From contig NC_080171.1 of NCBI RefSeq assembly GCF_950295315.1, positions 115,439,064 to 115,503,063 of the forward strand: 64,000 nucleotides of DNA, given 5' to 3'. This stretch comes from Erinaceus europaeus (lineage: Eukaryota; Chordata; Mammalia; Eulipotyphla; Erinaceidae). Shown here in pieces: positions 1 to 11,359 of the stretch. A model generated the notes under the pieces. The model was not told where the DNA came from, did not search any database, and was given only the letters and a program-made list of their open reading frames with translations. The position numbers and the translations under genes are program-made. Every line of letters begins with the position of its first letter. Within the stretch, counting starts at the first letter, position 1.

Positions 1-410
1 TTAGACAAACTGTACATTTAAATAACTTGACAAAGGTAAAAGGCAGTGAAAACTAGACCCAATTGGCTTCTAAACACACATTCTACCTACTGCAGCCCAC
101 TTAACCTTAAATCATAATTCAGTTCACATCCTGACTGATTTTAATTCCTCTTTCTCTTAGCAAGAGCGGGGGTGGGAGAGGGTACTGGCTAGGACTGCTT
201 GTAACCTAGGTGTGGAATATATGAAATATATTCAGGCATGTTATGATGTACTTCTAGTCTTCAAAGGAGGGAGATGTGCATTATTCTGGGCTTTTGCTCT
301 TCTTCATGAACTAATCCAGAATATGGCTTATGAGTAGAATCCCAGCAGTTACCCTAGATCATGAAGCAACCTCAAAGTCAGAAGCTAAGTGTTGGAGAGT
401 GGAGCCAAAA
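1..410. other. Unique non-coding DNA
   Basis: AT-rich sequence with no recognisable repeat, RNA or convincing reading frame. Confidence 0.5.
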
Positions 411-682
411 GGGGCCCGGGCAGTGGTGAATCTGGTTAAGCGCACTTAGTACTAAGTTCAAGGACTTGCATAAGGCTTCAGGTTCAAGCCCCCAGCTCCC
501 CACCTGCAGGGAGGATACTTCACAAGCAGTGAAGTAGGTCTGCAGATATCTCTCTTTCTCTCTATTTTCCCCTCCTCTCTTCATTTCAATCTGTCCTGTC
601 CAATAAAATAGAGAACAAAATGGGTGTGAGGAGCAGTGGATTCATAGTGCTGGCACCAAACCCCAGCGATAACACTGGAGGC
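411..682 (+). repeat. SINE-A (tRNA-derived SINE), long form
   Basis: The head has a TTAAGCGCAC-type A-box region and a B box GGTTCAAGCC. CCCCACCTGCAGGG and a C/T-rich body follow. The copy carries the extra 3' module (GAGCAGTGGATTCATAGTGC...GATAAC) found in about half of the SINE-A copies. Its tail has become a GA repeat. Confidence 0.88.
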
Positions 683-694
683 AGAGAGAGAGAG

Positions 695-734
<40 letters not shown>

Positions 735-736
735 GA
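683..736. repeat. (GA)n microsatellite
   Basis: Nearly pure GA run directly after the SINE-A body. It probably expanded from the SINE tail. Confidence 0.9.
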
Positions 737-1034
737 GCCGAAAGATAGACCCTGAGTTTGTATGGACTTGGTAAAATCACTCTACTAGTCCCATCCTGTC
801 TTATCATAAGTTCCTATCAAGTGGATATGACAGTCAAAGCCTCACATCTTAGATTTCTGTTCCTTTCTACCAGATGCCGTGGTGCTGAGAGCAGGGGCTA
901 AGCAGTTACATTTCTGTGTCCCCAAGAGGGCACAGAACTTGTGTCAGAGGAATCTGTAAATTAAATTTTCTGAGTGAGTTAAATAACAAGTGACATGTCA
1001 GAATGCTTCACGAGAGGCATATAAACAAACACTG

Positions 1035-1115
1035 GCTCTCTCCCTCTCTCTTCTTGATTTCTGGCTGTCTGTATCCAAAAATAATTAAAGATAATTAAAA
1101 AACTTAAAAAATTAA
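1035..1115 (+). repeat. SINE-B 3' fragment
   Basis: CTCTCCCTCTCT is followed by TTTCTGGCTGTCTGTATCC and an AATTAAAGATAA tail, as in the 3' end of the complete SINE-B at 16.4 kb. The tRNA head is missing. Confidence 0.6.
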
Positions 1116-2218
1116 ACAAAAACCAAATACTGTATAGAATGACATTCTAGTGTTCAGGGCCACAACCAATCAACATTGGTTGAATTCTTCCTTTTAATAC
1201 AAATTCAAATCCTGGAGAACTCCATTCAAGATATAACTCCCTAAGGAGTTCTGTCCTAAAAGTTATAAAAAGACAAAATGCTACAATTCCTCCCTCCTCA
1301 CACAGAAAGAAGGTATAGGTACCGAATAACACTAATAATGAGTACACTCATCTATTTCCCTCGACTAAGAAAGGTTTAGTCACTGCATGAACAACAATGC
1401 TATCTATCTCTTTTGTCTGTTTGCTTGCTGATGGGGGAAGGAGATTGGGGAGAGAAAAGACTGAGTGTTTCAGTACAGCTGGGCTGGCTCCCTCCGCAGT
1501 CTCAAGACTGGGTGCCAGGATGGTCCAGCTGTGCGGGACAGCTCATGCGATGTCATGACCCTACTAGTACAAAAGGCTGTTATTTCCCACCACCAGGGGA
1601 TGGCAGCCCCTGGCTATGTGGCTGGTCATCTTCAGCCCCCTCTCTGTCTGGTACCCTGGCAGGCTGCCTAGCTGTTCTCCAACAGCACTGATGGACCAGA
1701 TTCAGCGTGGTGTTGGAGACAGCTCTGTTCCCGTCTGCTGCTCAAGTTGCTGTCAAAGAAGCCGTCTGGAATGGAAGACACTTTCTTCAGTCATTACCCT
1801 TGTGTGTCCCTGTTACCCCTTTATTTTTGACAACTTTGGTAGAACATAGAGATAGTGTGCTATTTTTTATAAAAACACCCTAAGATATTACTATCTGGGA
1901 ATGTTTAATGCTTTCTGAGAAGTTGTAGGCACAGAAACTCTGTCCCTTTGGTGGTATGGCTTTGTCTTACTCAAGTTCTGCTTTAAGCTTTCACGATAGT
2001 GTAAGATTTAATTACCTTTACTTTTCAGACAATGGCATATACAGAGTGAACTACTTTATGTTCCAAAATAACAATGTCAGTAAAACTGACAAATTCCCAG
2101 TGACTAAGCTAGGCAGTTAGTATGCTGGGCGTGACATTGTAGATAGCAGCATAAAAAACCAGTATTCTCTCTCTTTCTTTTTTTGTCTATCCTCTACCTT
2201 ATTCTTTTTCTTTTCCTA
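1116..2218. other. No recognised feature
   Basis: The 1400-1860 part is more GC-rich than its surroundings and has three overlapping short open frames on the plus strand. None looks like a known protein, and no splice or initiation context singles one out. It may be an old, unrecognised repeat. Confidence 0.4.
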
Positions 2219-2595
2219 GTGATTTAATATTGATTTACAAAATTACATGTCAACAGGAGTATAATTCCACACTGTACCCACCACCACAGTTCTGAATCCC
2301 CAGTCCCTCCACTGTAAACCACCGTGGTTCTCCCAAGCTTGCAGACATGAGTTAACCGTCTCTACAGCTATCTGTCTACATTTGCACAGAGTTGCCCCCT
2401 TTTTCTTCCAGGTCCAGTCCTCTCTTCCCCTCCAAGCCACTCATGACCCTATTACTACATTCAAATGTCCCTCCCTTTTTCCTCCTCTCTCTCTGGGTCC
2501 TGAGGGAGATGGAGTTCAGAGCCCCCTTATCCTCTTCCTCCTATTACTTCCCCCCTAGTGGGAGTATGGATCAAAATTGGGGGTGGTACAGAAAA
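2219..2595 (-). repeat. Family X2 retroposon, 3' part
   Basis: The left edge reads GATTTAATATTGATTTACAA, the reverse complement of the X2 3' end also seen at 45.7 kb. The shared region with CTGAATCCCCAGTCCCTCCA and CTCTCTCTCTGGGTCCTGA follows. It is truncated on its 5' side near 2595. Confidence 0.7.
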
Positions 2596-4963
2596 AATAG
2601 TATCCTTCAGAGAAGTCAAGAAAATGCAACCCAAGTTGTATCAAGCCTGAAAAGTAATATATAACCGGACACTTTAATAACCCCAGAAGCTGCAGGGAAA
2701 TTAATAAGGCAAGGTTGGAGGGCTGCCACTGTAATGAAAGATGTAATGAAAAATGGTTCCCAGGCAAACTGCCAATCCCAAAAGGGGGAGTGGTGAGGAG
2801 AGGGGAGAGGCAGCAGGAACAGAAGAAAGGTTGTTGAGACCCCCTGAGCAGCTCTTACCTGCTGTGTGGGTCAATACTGGCTTGGTCCCCATAAATATCT
2901 AAAGAGCTAGGTAATCATGTTTTAAGGAGATAGGGACATAGAAATGAACTGTCTATACATTTGAGAAAAGGTGAGGAAAGGGTTCTCGGTACACTGATCA
3001 TGCAGGTTTCAGTAGACAGGAAAAGACAAGTAGCCCAAATGCTCAGCAGAGGCAGACACATGTCTGACGGCCTTGGTTCATGAAGGGGAGGGAGAACTCC
3101 CAAAGACGTGCAATTTATCTCTAGACAATACCACTTAGGCCTGCTTCTGACAGAACTACTTCAATGAAAGCTATTCTCCAATTTGGAATACTGTTTCATT
3201 TTGGGGGTGCAAGGGAATAAATATTTCTGTAGCTAGCAACAAATAAATCTAGAAAGGGAAAGAATCGAACAGTTTAAAAACAGAAGCTATGGCTTGCCAA
3301 TGGGAGACTTAAACTATAGAGCAGGGAATTATTGAAGGACATTGAAAGACCATGTCTTTTAAAGATCCTTGAGGACAAAGAACTTCTTTGCAACTTTTCT
3401 ATCTTTACAAAGTTAGGAATGTGATAAGCGCTCATTTCCAATCCTGAGACCTACATATTTTTTTATGAGTTGGAAAAAGTAATGTGGAAAAGTCACAGGT
3501 AATATTAATTCTCTCTATAGACGTTCCTATGTCTAAATGAATAATAGCTCCTTTTCACTTCTTTTCTTAGGCTACTATATCTAGGAAACCCATTTCTGTG
3601 TGAACAAATTTGGGGGGGGGGGTTCAGGATACTCAATGTTCACTGGCTGGTGACTTTTTAGTTGGTAAGACGTCATCCAGAATCCACCACCTTTTCATAC
3701 TGGAATCTGCAGCCACAGCTAGAAAGATTTCCCTTTGAGGTGCCTATAAGGCATCTCTGTAATTCTACCTTCCATTCCAAAGTTAATCGGGAAAAAAAAT
3801 GCTCTTTGGATTTTGTTTCAGATATAAATAAGGTATGGAAACATGCTCATGTTATGAAAAAATATCCCTACAACAAAAATTTCTGTCATTCCCAAAGATA
3901 AATATATATAGATATATATTACAAAAAATATATAGTGGTATGAAACAGTAAATCTTTAAATGTATCCATGGCAAATATCAGGTCTGTCTACAAATAGTCA
4001 GAAAGTGGAAACTGGGGGGTGGAGGGGTACACGTATCTTCTTTTCCTAACAAAGAACTCAACTAGTTACACTAATCAAACCAAACAGTCTCAATAGAGTA
4101 ACAGTTGGTTGAAGTTCTACCTTCCTTTCTCAGTCTGATCTATTTTAAGTCTGTAGCAGAGGAAACTTGGCAGCTGAATGTTTCCAAAAGTCAGCATGCC
4201 ACTTCCCTACTTCAAATCACATCTGAGGGCATAGCTAGGAAAGCACAGAGACTCCTGGGTGGAAGGAGAGTGGCCCGATTCAAAACTCATGTCTCCTAAC
4301 TTACCAAAATCCTCTTACCGATTTTTTTTTTAATTGAAAATGAATTTGAAAAGGAGAGAATCTCATTAAGTGAGTAGAAAACTAGGCAGGTTCAGAGTTA
4401 ACTGATTTAGGTTAGCAGAGTTGGCTGAGAGTTAGTTTCCAGTCACTCTGAGTCCCAGGAATCTAAGATGATGATGGCCAGGACAGTCCCCTGACCCAGT
4501 CCCCAAATTCAGTGTAAAATGTCATCTCCTCTCACAGTGCCCTATGCCTGCCCATAACCTTTTTTTTTTTTTTTTTTTTTTACATATGGAGATAATGGCT
4601 AGGGGACCTAAACATGCAGAATGGTACAGCTCTTAAAAAGTAATAGAGATCTGATTTAGTAATAGAGATATGATCTATTTGATCTCAAATACTCTGCAAT
4701 CGCAGAGATAAGGGAGGTAGATTCTGACGCCAGATGGCTAAGTCAAATTAAGGAGCTACATAATCTTTACTGGCTATTTGAGACTTTCTACATTTTCGTT
4801 TCTTTTTGTTTGTTTATTAATGATTGAACAAGATTGTGGTATACACATGTCCATTTCTTACTATTACAAAGATGTTATACATCTTTTTTTTTAATTTCTC
4901 CAATATAAACAAGATAATGCTTATGTATAGTTACAGGCTGCTTCACTAATCAGGAAAAAAAAA
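2596..4963. other. Unique non-coding DNA with short homopolymers
   Basis: No gene or named repeat seen. It contains a G run at 3612-3622, an AT-rich stretch at 3900-3945 and a T run at 4560-4581. The T run could be the tail of an old minus-strand insertion, but I cannot identify a body next to it. Confidence 0.45.
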
Positions 4964-4965
4964 AA

Positions 4966-5164
4966 TTTCCTTCAGGGTTATTGCCAGGGAAAAGGGGAGA
5001 GAAAAATAGACACCTGCAGAAACTGCTTCACTGCTTGTGAAGTGACCCCCCCCATCTGTTGCAGGTGGGGGGCTGGGGGCTTGAACTGGGATACCTGCGC
5101 CAGTCCTTGTGCTTTGCGCCATGGCTATGTGTGCTTAGCCCACTGTGCTACTGCCCGACTCCCG
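4966..5164 (-). repeat. SINE-A, internally deleted
   Basis: The 3' module (CCTTCAGGGTTATTGCCAGG) joins directly to the tRNA-side half (ACACCTGCAGAAACTGCTTC...CTACTGCCCGACTCCC), so the AAC-rich and C/T-rich middle has been lost. Confidence 0.75.
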
Positions 5165-5802
5165 GGAAAATGTTTATGCTCAACTTTCTTGAAAGTAATC
5201 TCAGATTCACAGTGCATCCTTTTCACCAGAGTGAATAAGTGTGTGTATTTTAATGCTTGAAATCTCACAGAGTTCAAGATGCATCAGCACAACTCTGACA
5301 TCAAATAAAGGTAAGTTGTAATGGATGTATTTGTGGATGGATGTCACCACACACTTACTTGATTTCTCAGAACACATTTCTCAACTCTAATCAGGATAAC
5401 ACTTATGATGATGAAGAACACTTGCAACAAATGACTCCTCTGCTCATCAAGTACCTCAGCTGCAGTGTTTAATCACATGGCAGAAAGCATTTATTTTCTC
5501 ATATACTTCTCCTTCTTGAAAAATCTCTTAATTATCTCATTTACTCCAATATAAAAAGGGTACTTGAAAATTTAATTACAAGTGTAAGATCTTAAAGAGT
5601 TGAAAATTATGCATCTATTTCTCATTGAGAAATTTTCTAAAAAACTTCCAATTCTATGACCCGAGGAAAAATAACTGAGTGGTGCTCTAAGAAAAGGTAA
5701 AAGCCAATAAGATACACTAGTAGAAGCAGATTTGGGGGTGGAGGAAAGGAGGAGGAGACTTACATAGTTTCCCCAAATAATTTTCACCCCTTCATTTCAG
5801 GT
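5165..5802. other. No recognised feature
   Basis: AT-rich unique sequence. The open frames are short and look random. Confidence 0.45.
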
Positions 5803-5812
5803 CAAAAATCTT

Positions 5813-6100
5813 TTTTTTAAAGTATTTTATTTATTCCCTTTTGTTGCCCTTGTTGCTTTATTGTTGTAGTTATTGTTGTTGTTGTTGATGTCGTCGTTGT
5901 TGGATAGGACAGAGAGAAATGGAGAGAGGAGGAGAAGACAGAGAGGGGGAGAGAAAGATAGACACCTGCAGACCTACTTCACTGCTTATGAAGTGACTCC
6001 CCTGCAGGTGGGGAGCCAGGGGCTATAACTGGGATCCTTACACTGGTCATTGTGCTTTGCGCCATGTGTGCTTAACTCTCTTTGCTACTGGCTGACTCCC
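5813..6100 (-). repeat. SINE-A with target-site duplication
   Basis: Complete short-form SINE-A on the minus strand: TTGTTG-rich tail, GGATAGGACAGAGAGAAATG, then the head ending CTGACTCCCC. CAAAAATCTT flanks it at 5803-5812 and 6101-6110, a 10-bp target duplication. Confidence 0.88.
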
Positions 6101-6162
6101 CAAAAATCTTAAAAACAAAACAAACAAACAAACAACCCCTTTCATCCTTTAAAACACAGAAG

Positions 6163-6312
6163 CTGGGCTGGGGAGATAGCATAAAGGCTATGCAAAAAGA
6201 TTCTCATGCTTGAGGCTCCGAGGCCCCAAGTTCAATCCCTAGCACCATGATAAACCAGAGCTTAGCAGTGCTCTGGTCTCTCTCTTGCAAAAAATAAAAT
6301 AAAATATTAAAA
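6163..6312 (+). repeat. SINE-C
   Basis: Head GGGGAGATAGCATAAAGGC with TATGCAAAAAGA, B box AAGTTCAATCCC, then GAGCTTAGCAGTGCTCTGG and an AAATAAAATAAA tail. These are A and B boxes of a tRNA-derived SINE unlike SINE-A. Confidence 0.8.
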
Positions 6313-6352
6313 CATAAAGCACAAAAACTGAGCCCTACAGCATAGGACTCCT

Positions 6353-6386
6353 AATATATATATAATATATATATATATTATATATA
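6353..6386. repeat. (TA)n tract
   Basis: TA-rich simple repeat at the tail side of the minus-strand SINE-A that follows. Confidence 0.85.
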
Positions 6387-6387
6387 T

Positions 6388-6709
6388 TTTGCCCCCAGGG
6401 TTATTGCCAGGGCTCAGTGCCTGCACCATGAATCCATTGCTCCTGGAGGCCATTTTTTCCCCTTTTGTTGCCCTTGCTGTTGCATCATTGTTGTGGTTAT
6501 TATTATTGTTGTTGTTGTCCTTGGATAGAACAGAGAGAAATGGAGAGAGGAGGGAAGACAGAGGGGGAGAGAAAGACAGACACCTGCAGACCTGCTTCAC
6601 CGCCTGTGAAGCGACTCCCCTGCAGGTGGGGAGCCGGGGGCTCGAACCGGGATCCTCACACCAACCCTGCCACGTGTGATTAACCCGCTGCGCTACTGCC
6701 GGACTCCCA
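6388..6709 (-). repeat. SINE-A, long form
   Basis: Full-length copy with the 3' module CCCAGGGTTATTGCCAGGGC, the ATTATTGTTGTTG region, the C/T-rich body and a tRNA head ending CTGCCGGACTCCC. CTAATAT recurs on both sides (6351-6357 and 6715-6721), a short target duplication. Confidence 0.88.
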
Positions 6710-6789
6710 GGGTTCCTAATATTTATTTTGCTTTACTAAGGTACATTCCCTGTGACAACAGATGTGGAAATGGAAAAGTTTCACATATT

Positions 6790-6890
6790 GCTAAGTCATT
6801 TTTTATAAATAAGAGAAATGGGAATCAGAGTTCTAAGGAGATTTTTCTTAAGGTCACACAGGTTTCGTGTAGAAAACTCAGGATGAAAAG
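6790..6890 (-). repeat. MIR-like relic
   Basis: AAGAGAAATGGGAATCAGAG and TTAAGGTCACACAGGTT resemble the minus strand of the MIR core (gaggaaactgaggctcagag ... aaggtcacacag). Diverged, assigned by eye only. Confidence 0.45.
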
Positions 6891-6954
6891 AAAAGAAAAG
6901 AAAACTCAGGGTAAAGTGCTTTGTTTTTCTTTCTTTTTATGTTTTTATTTTTTT

Positions 6955-7138
6955 AATCATCTTTTTTTATTGGATAGAGTCAGGCAGAAATCAAAACAGA
7001 AGAGGTTGATAGAGAGGGAGAGAGACAAGAGAGACACCTGCAGTCCTGTGTCATCACTCTGAAACTTTTTTTTTTTTTTTGGACCCGGGGTTCAAACCTG
7101 GGTCCTTATGCACTGTAATGTGTGCATTACCCGGCCCC
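6955..7138 (-). repeat. SINE-B
   Basis: TTTTTTATTGGATAGAGTC tail side, GAGAGACACCTGCAG, then GGTTCAAACCTGGGTCC (B box, reverse) and TGTGCATTACCCGGCCCC head end. A T run at 7067-7081 interrupts the middle. Confidence 0.75.
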
Positions 7139-7499
7139 TGCTTTGTTTTTCTTTATTCCACATAGCATATTTTTGCTGAGAGAGTCATAGTTATGAAGGT
7201 TGACCCGCTGACAGTTCACCTCCATACTCTTCCAGGGGCAGTTTCAGTCCCTTTATTTCTCACACTCTTACCAACTGCACCAACAAGAGCAACTGCTTGA
7301 ATACTTGGTGTTGAAAATGCAGTTCCTATAATCTTTCTCAAAGTGAAAGGTTGGGGCTGAAAGAGGAAGCTTAATCATAGCAAGATCTTTTCACAGATAA
7401 ACTAAGAAGACAAACTTTGGTTTCTGGTCTTGTGGAAACAGATCAACTATAAAAATCTGGGGTGATAAGAATGATTTTGTTTTGTTTTGTTTGTTTGCC

Positions 7500-7622
7500 T
7501 GCTTTTACCATAGCACTGCTCAGCTCTGGTTTATGGTGGTGCTGGGATTGAACCTGGAACCTCAGAACTTCAGGCTTTCATGGAAGTCTTTTTGCATAGC
7601 TGTTATGCTATCTCTCCAGCCT
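7500..7622 (-). repeat. SINE-C
   Basis: Minus-strand copy: AGCACTGCTCAGCTCTGG, GGGATTGAACCTGGAACC, TTTTTGCATAGC and GTTATGCTATCTCTCCAGCC. Confidence 0.8.
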
Positions 7623-8067
7623 GAATAATTGCTTTTGTTTTTAAAAAGCTTGTTATTTTAGTGACCTACAGTTCTTTTCAGCTAGACTCTCAGAATCCTA
7701 CTTGTTTATCTGAAATCCACATCCCCCCTGTGACCCATAAGAAGAGGTATGTCAACTTGACTCCTGCTGGCAGGCAGACTCTGAGAAATAAGACATGGAT
7801 TTCTCTCAGGGCTGCCCTAAACAACAGTCATAGCCTGGGAAATGAGAGTCCCCAATTTTCCTTAGGTTCTAAACATGTGCTGCAAAGCCATAGAGGAAGG
7901 GCCAGCCACTAAGTGTCCCTTCAGTGACAAGGGTTGTCTCACACCTACTTTCAGCAAATGTATCACTAGTACTTGGTGGGGGTGGTAGATGCAAAGGGAA
8001 ATGCTGGGCTTTAGCTTTCTGAAATAATTCCCTGGGCTATTCTGTTTTTAAAAGCAATAAATACTTA

Positions 8068-8146
8068 AAGGGGAGGAGGGGAGAGAGAGAGAGAGAGGAA
8101 GAAGAGAAGGAAGAGGAGGTGGAGGCGGGGAAGGGGAGAGGAAAGA

Positions 8147-8188
<42 letters not shown>

Positions 8189-8200
8189 TGTGTGTGTGTA
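8068..8200. repeat. GA-rich/GT microsatellite
   Basis: Purine-rich GGA/GA run ending in a short GTGTGTGTGT tract. Its translation is a low-complexity open frame, not a gene. Confidence 0.85.
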
Positions 8201-8399
8201 AAACAGGAATAAATGAATTCTACTTTGTCTGTGTCCAGTTAAACTAAAAGCTAAAACACACCCAGTATGCTCAAAGAGCATCAGACCAGAGATCTGGATT
8301 GGGGGTTCCTTACTGCTACATTTTAACACTCGATCTGCCAGACTGTGAAATGGCATATGAAAAATTTCAGCTAGAGAATCTTAAGGCATGGCCCAGACA

Positions 8400-8545
8400 T
8401 ATGTAGCAATCTTAGAAACCACACAAGACCTGAGCTGTAAGAGACCTCTCAAATCTCTCGCCAACTTCTGTGATGGGGAAGTCAAGGCCAGGAGAAAAGA
8501 AGTGACTAAGACCTACCCCAGTTTTCTGGTTCTCCAGCAGTATGG
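8400..8545 (-). repeat. MIR-like relic
   Basis: GATGGGGAAGTCAAGGCCAG and AGAAGTGACTAAGACCTACC match the layout of a minus-strand MIR core. Low identity, by eye. Confidence 0.45.
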
Positions 8546-8574
8546 TTTTGGTTTCTAATTTGTGAGAGAAAAAT

Positions 8575-8690
8575 AGATTTTATGCATATATGCATACCCA
8601 CAAACACGCCTACTATATATATGTATTATATATATACTGTGTATATGTAAAATATACATACTTAAATATGCATAATTATATATGTATAAA
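8575..8690. repeat. AT-rich low-complexity tract
   Basis: Mixed TATA/TATG repeats. No element could be named. Confidence 0.6.
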
Positions 8691-8766
8691 CTGCAATCCT
8701 AGATAAATAGAAGCTACTAGCTACTGAGAGAATGAGAGAGAGTCATCACAACATTGAAGATTTCTT

Positions 8767-9088
8767 TTTTTTTTTCCTCCAGGGTTATTTCTGGGCTCGG
8801 TGCCTGCACCATGAATCCACCACTCCTGGAGGCCATTTTTACCCCCTTTGTTGCCCTTGTTGTTGTAGCCTCGTTATGATCATTATTATCATTACCACTG
8901 TTGATGTTGTTCGCTGCTGGACAGGACAGAGAGAAATGGAGAGAGGAGGGGAAGACAGAGGGGGAGAGAAAGACAGACACCTGCACACCTGCTTCACCGC
9001 CTGTGAAGCGACTCCCCTGCAGGTGGGAGCCAGTCCTTGCGCTTTGTGCCACATGTGCTTAACCCACTGCGCCACAGCCCGACCCCCC
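8767..9088 (-). repeat. SINE-A, long form, nested
   Basis: T-run tail, CTCCAGGGTTATTTCTGGGC module, TTGTTGTAGCC region, C/T-rich body and head ending GCGCCACAGCCCGACCCC. It sits inside the T-rich tail of the SINE-D at 9107-9262. GATTTCTTTT is repeated at both edges. Confidence 0.87.
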
Positions 9089-9106
9089 GATTTCTTTTTT
9101 TTTTTA

Positions 9107-9262
9107 AAGATTTTATTTATTTATTAATAAGAAATATAGGAGAGAGAGAAAGAGAGAGAAAGAACCAGACATCACTCTGGTACATGTGCTGCGGGGGGTT
9201 GAACTCAGGACCCCATGCTTGAGAGTCTAGTACCTTAGCCACTGCACCACCTCCCGGACCAC
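9107..9262 (-). repeat. SINE-D
   Basis: Read on the minus strand: GGAGGTGGTGCAGTGGCTAA (A-box region), GAGTTCAACCCCCCGC (B-box region), a C/T-rich body and a TAATAAATAAATAAA tail. TTGAAGATTTCTT flanks the composite at 8754-8766 and 9263-9275. Confidence 0.75.
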
Positions 9263-9387
9263 TTGAAGATTTCTTCAGTACAGTGGGGCTAGGCTCAAAC
9301 CTGCGTCTTGAGTATGGCAAAGTAGTCACCTTCCAGGTGAAGTATCCCACTGGTCCTTGTTTTTCTTAGTCATAAGATTTAACTTAA

Positions 9388-9640
9388 CTGGGAGCCGGGC
9401 TGTGGTACATCGGGTTAGGTGAAGGTGGTGAGAAGCGCAAGGGTTGGCTTAAGGATCCCGGTTTGAGCTGCCGGCTCCCCACCTGTAGGGGAGTAGCACT
9501 TCACATGTGGTGAAGCAGGTCTGCAGGTGTCTATCTTTCTCTCCCCCCTCTGTCTTCCCCTCCTTTCTCCATTTCTCTCTGTCCTATCAAACAATAACAA
9601 CAACAGCAATAACAATAGCAATAACAACAATGGAAAAAGA
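9388..9640 (+). repeat. SINE-A, short form
   Basis: GGGAGCCGGGCTGTGGTACA head, AGGATCCCGGTTTGAGC, CCCCACCTGTAGGGGAGT, C/T body and an AACAATAACAACAACAGC tail. Confidence 0.87.
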
Positions 9641-10452
9641 TGGCCTACTAAGATCAAGATTACTTTACATTTTTGAGCCAACACTAACACATGAAGTCCA
9701 GAGACACAAGAGCTCCCTGGGGCGCTCTGTCAATATAGTCCCTTATTACTAAAGTCCCATATGGAGCTACACCCCACTACCAATTGAAATCTGCTACCCA
9801 CATCCCAGTAAGTGCTGCTCAGTATTCGGATTCTGTCTGTACAAACGACAGCTTTTCTCTTCATTGTTCCTCTAATGCTTTAGGACCAAGCTGTGGTGGC
9901 TGTGGTCACAGCTTTGCATCCACAGTAATGTCTACAGCCACTGGGCCCCTTCACACTGTCCTGACAACCTGCCTCGCTGTTCAGAGGAGCCTGGGTGAGA
10001 ATGGAAAAACTAATTCCTGAACAGGGGGCCTTTGATGTCCCCACCCTATCGTCTGGGTTGTTCTCCCAAGAAAGTCTACTTTTCAGAAACTCAGTAGGTA
10101 GCTTTTGCTTCCTTCTGCCAGGGTGACACCTACTGGAAAATATGTGTGTACGCAGCCCCTTCCTGGGACAGTCCTCTCTCCCTGGCCTATTTTTGTATGA
10201 GGGTAAGAATTTCAACCAACTTGAACAAACACACAAGTCGTTTGATGCGAAGATAAATTTGGCAGTGGTTGCTTAGAAACCGACAACAGTGCTATCAATA
10301 GGCAGATCTGTGTAGCACCCTGCTCTGACATCTTAAAGTGTCAATCAGAGTTTGCAAAACTTCTTACTGTATTTCAATAGGTGACATTTCCTTAAACTTG
10401 AGGGGGAAAAAAGATCTGATTAGGTGTTTTTTGTTTTTTAAATTCTTTTTAG
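9641..10452. other. No recognised feature
   Basis: Unique sequence. The minus-strand open frame at 9880-10236 (118 codons) resembles nothing I know and lacks a supporting gene context. Confidence 0.45.
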
Positions 10453-10640
10453 GAGTTGGGAGAGAGCTCACCTAGTAGTGGAAATTTGAAATGCCTATCA
10501 CATGTGAGACTCTGAGTTTGAGCCTTGGAACTGTATGGGAGCATCATGGCTGGCGGATAAATGTTGTGGTGTCTCTCTTCTCTTTCTGCCTTTCCCTCTC
10601 TCCACTCTACATCTTATTTACTCCTTCCGTTTCAATAAGT
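10453..10640 (+). repeat. SINE-D, old
   Basis: GGAGTTGGGAGAGAGCTCAC head, GAGTTTGAGCCTTGGAAC B-box region, C/T-rich second half and TTTCAATAAGTAA end. Diverged. Confidence 0.6.
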
Positions 10641-10644
10641 AATG

Positions 10645-10928
10645 AGGAGGTTGGGAGGTAGCGCACTGGGTTAAATGCATGTAGTACAAAGCACAAGGAC
10701 CCCTGCAAAGATCCCTGTTAAAGCCCCTGGCTCCAACCCCCTTCAGGTGGGGGTGGTCCCTTTGCAAGTGGTGGAGCAGATCTTCAGGTGTCCTATCTCT
10801 CTCTCTCTTCCTCCTCTCTCAATTTCTCTCTGTCCTACCCCACCCCACCCCCAAAAAGGGGGGGGAATGGCCTCCAGAAGAAGTGGATTTGTAGTGCCGG
10901 CACTGAGCTCCAACGATAACCCTGGAGA
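10645..10928 (+). repeat. SINE-A, long form
   Basis: GGTTGGGAGGTAGCGCACTG head, CAATTTCTCTCTGTCCTACC, then the 3' module GGCCTCCAGAAGAAGTGG and CGATAACCCTGGAGAC. The tail runs straight into a long purine repeat. Confidence 0.87.
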
Positions 10929-11081
10929 CAAAGAAAGAAAGAAAGAGAGAGAGAGAGAAAGAAAGAAAGAAAAGAAAGAAAGAAATAGAGGAAGGAAGAA
11001 AAGAGGGAGGAAGGAAGAAAGGAGGGAGGGAAGGAGGAAGGAAGGAGGGAAGGAAGGAAGGGAGGAAGGAAGGAAAGAGGA

Positions 11082-11117
<36 letters not shown>
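10929..11117. repeat. GAAA/GAAG/GGAA purine microsatellite
   Basis: About 190 bp of almost uninterrupted purine on the plus strand. It is the grown tail of the preceding SINE-A. The long open frames across it are low-complexity artefacts. Confidence 0.92.
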
Positions 11118-11211
11118 GAACGGCCCAAGATGTGACTTGGCAGTACCACGCATGCATCCATGTGACCTTAATTCTATCCCCCAGCACAGTCTACAAATAT
11201 TTATTGTTGTT

Positions 11212-11325
11212 TCTAGGGAGGTGACTCAGTGAGTAGAATTATTCCCTGTATGCCTGAGGTCCTGCTTTCAACCCCCCAGCACCGCATATGACAGAGTGAT
11301 AATCTGGTTCTGCTCTCCAATAGCA
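11212..11325 (+). repeat. SINE-D, old
   Basis: TCTAGGGAGGTGACTCAGTG head, GCTTTCAACCCCCCAGCACC B-box region and a TGATAATCTGGTTCTGCTCT body, the same layout as the 9.1-kb SINE-D. Confidence 0.6.
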
Positions 11326-11359
11326 CAACATATACATCTTTAGAAATTTTCTACTTCAG

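Noticed and set aside
1413..1849. Overlapping frames of 66-92 codons in a GC-richer patch
   Set aside because: Several frames compete, none resembles a known protein, and no splice pattern supports an exon.
6307..6683. Frames of about 70-100 codons on both strands
   Set aside because: Translations of one SINE-A. Similar residue strings recur wherever SINE-A occurs.
9880..10236. 118-codon minus frame
   Set aside because: No domain, no repeat and no gene context. The length is not exceptional for chance.
10743..11187. Three long minus-strand frames rich in Ser/Phe/Leu
   Set aside because: Reverse translations of the same purine tract.
10675..11232. 185-codon plus-strand open frame
   Set aside because: It runs through a SINE-A and a GAAA/GAAG microsatellite. 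The Lys/Arg/Glu string is simple-sequence translation.
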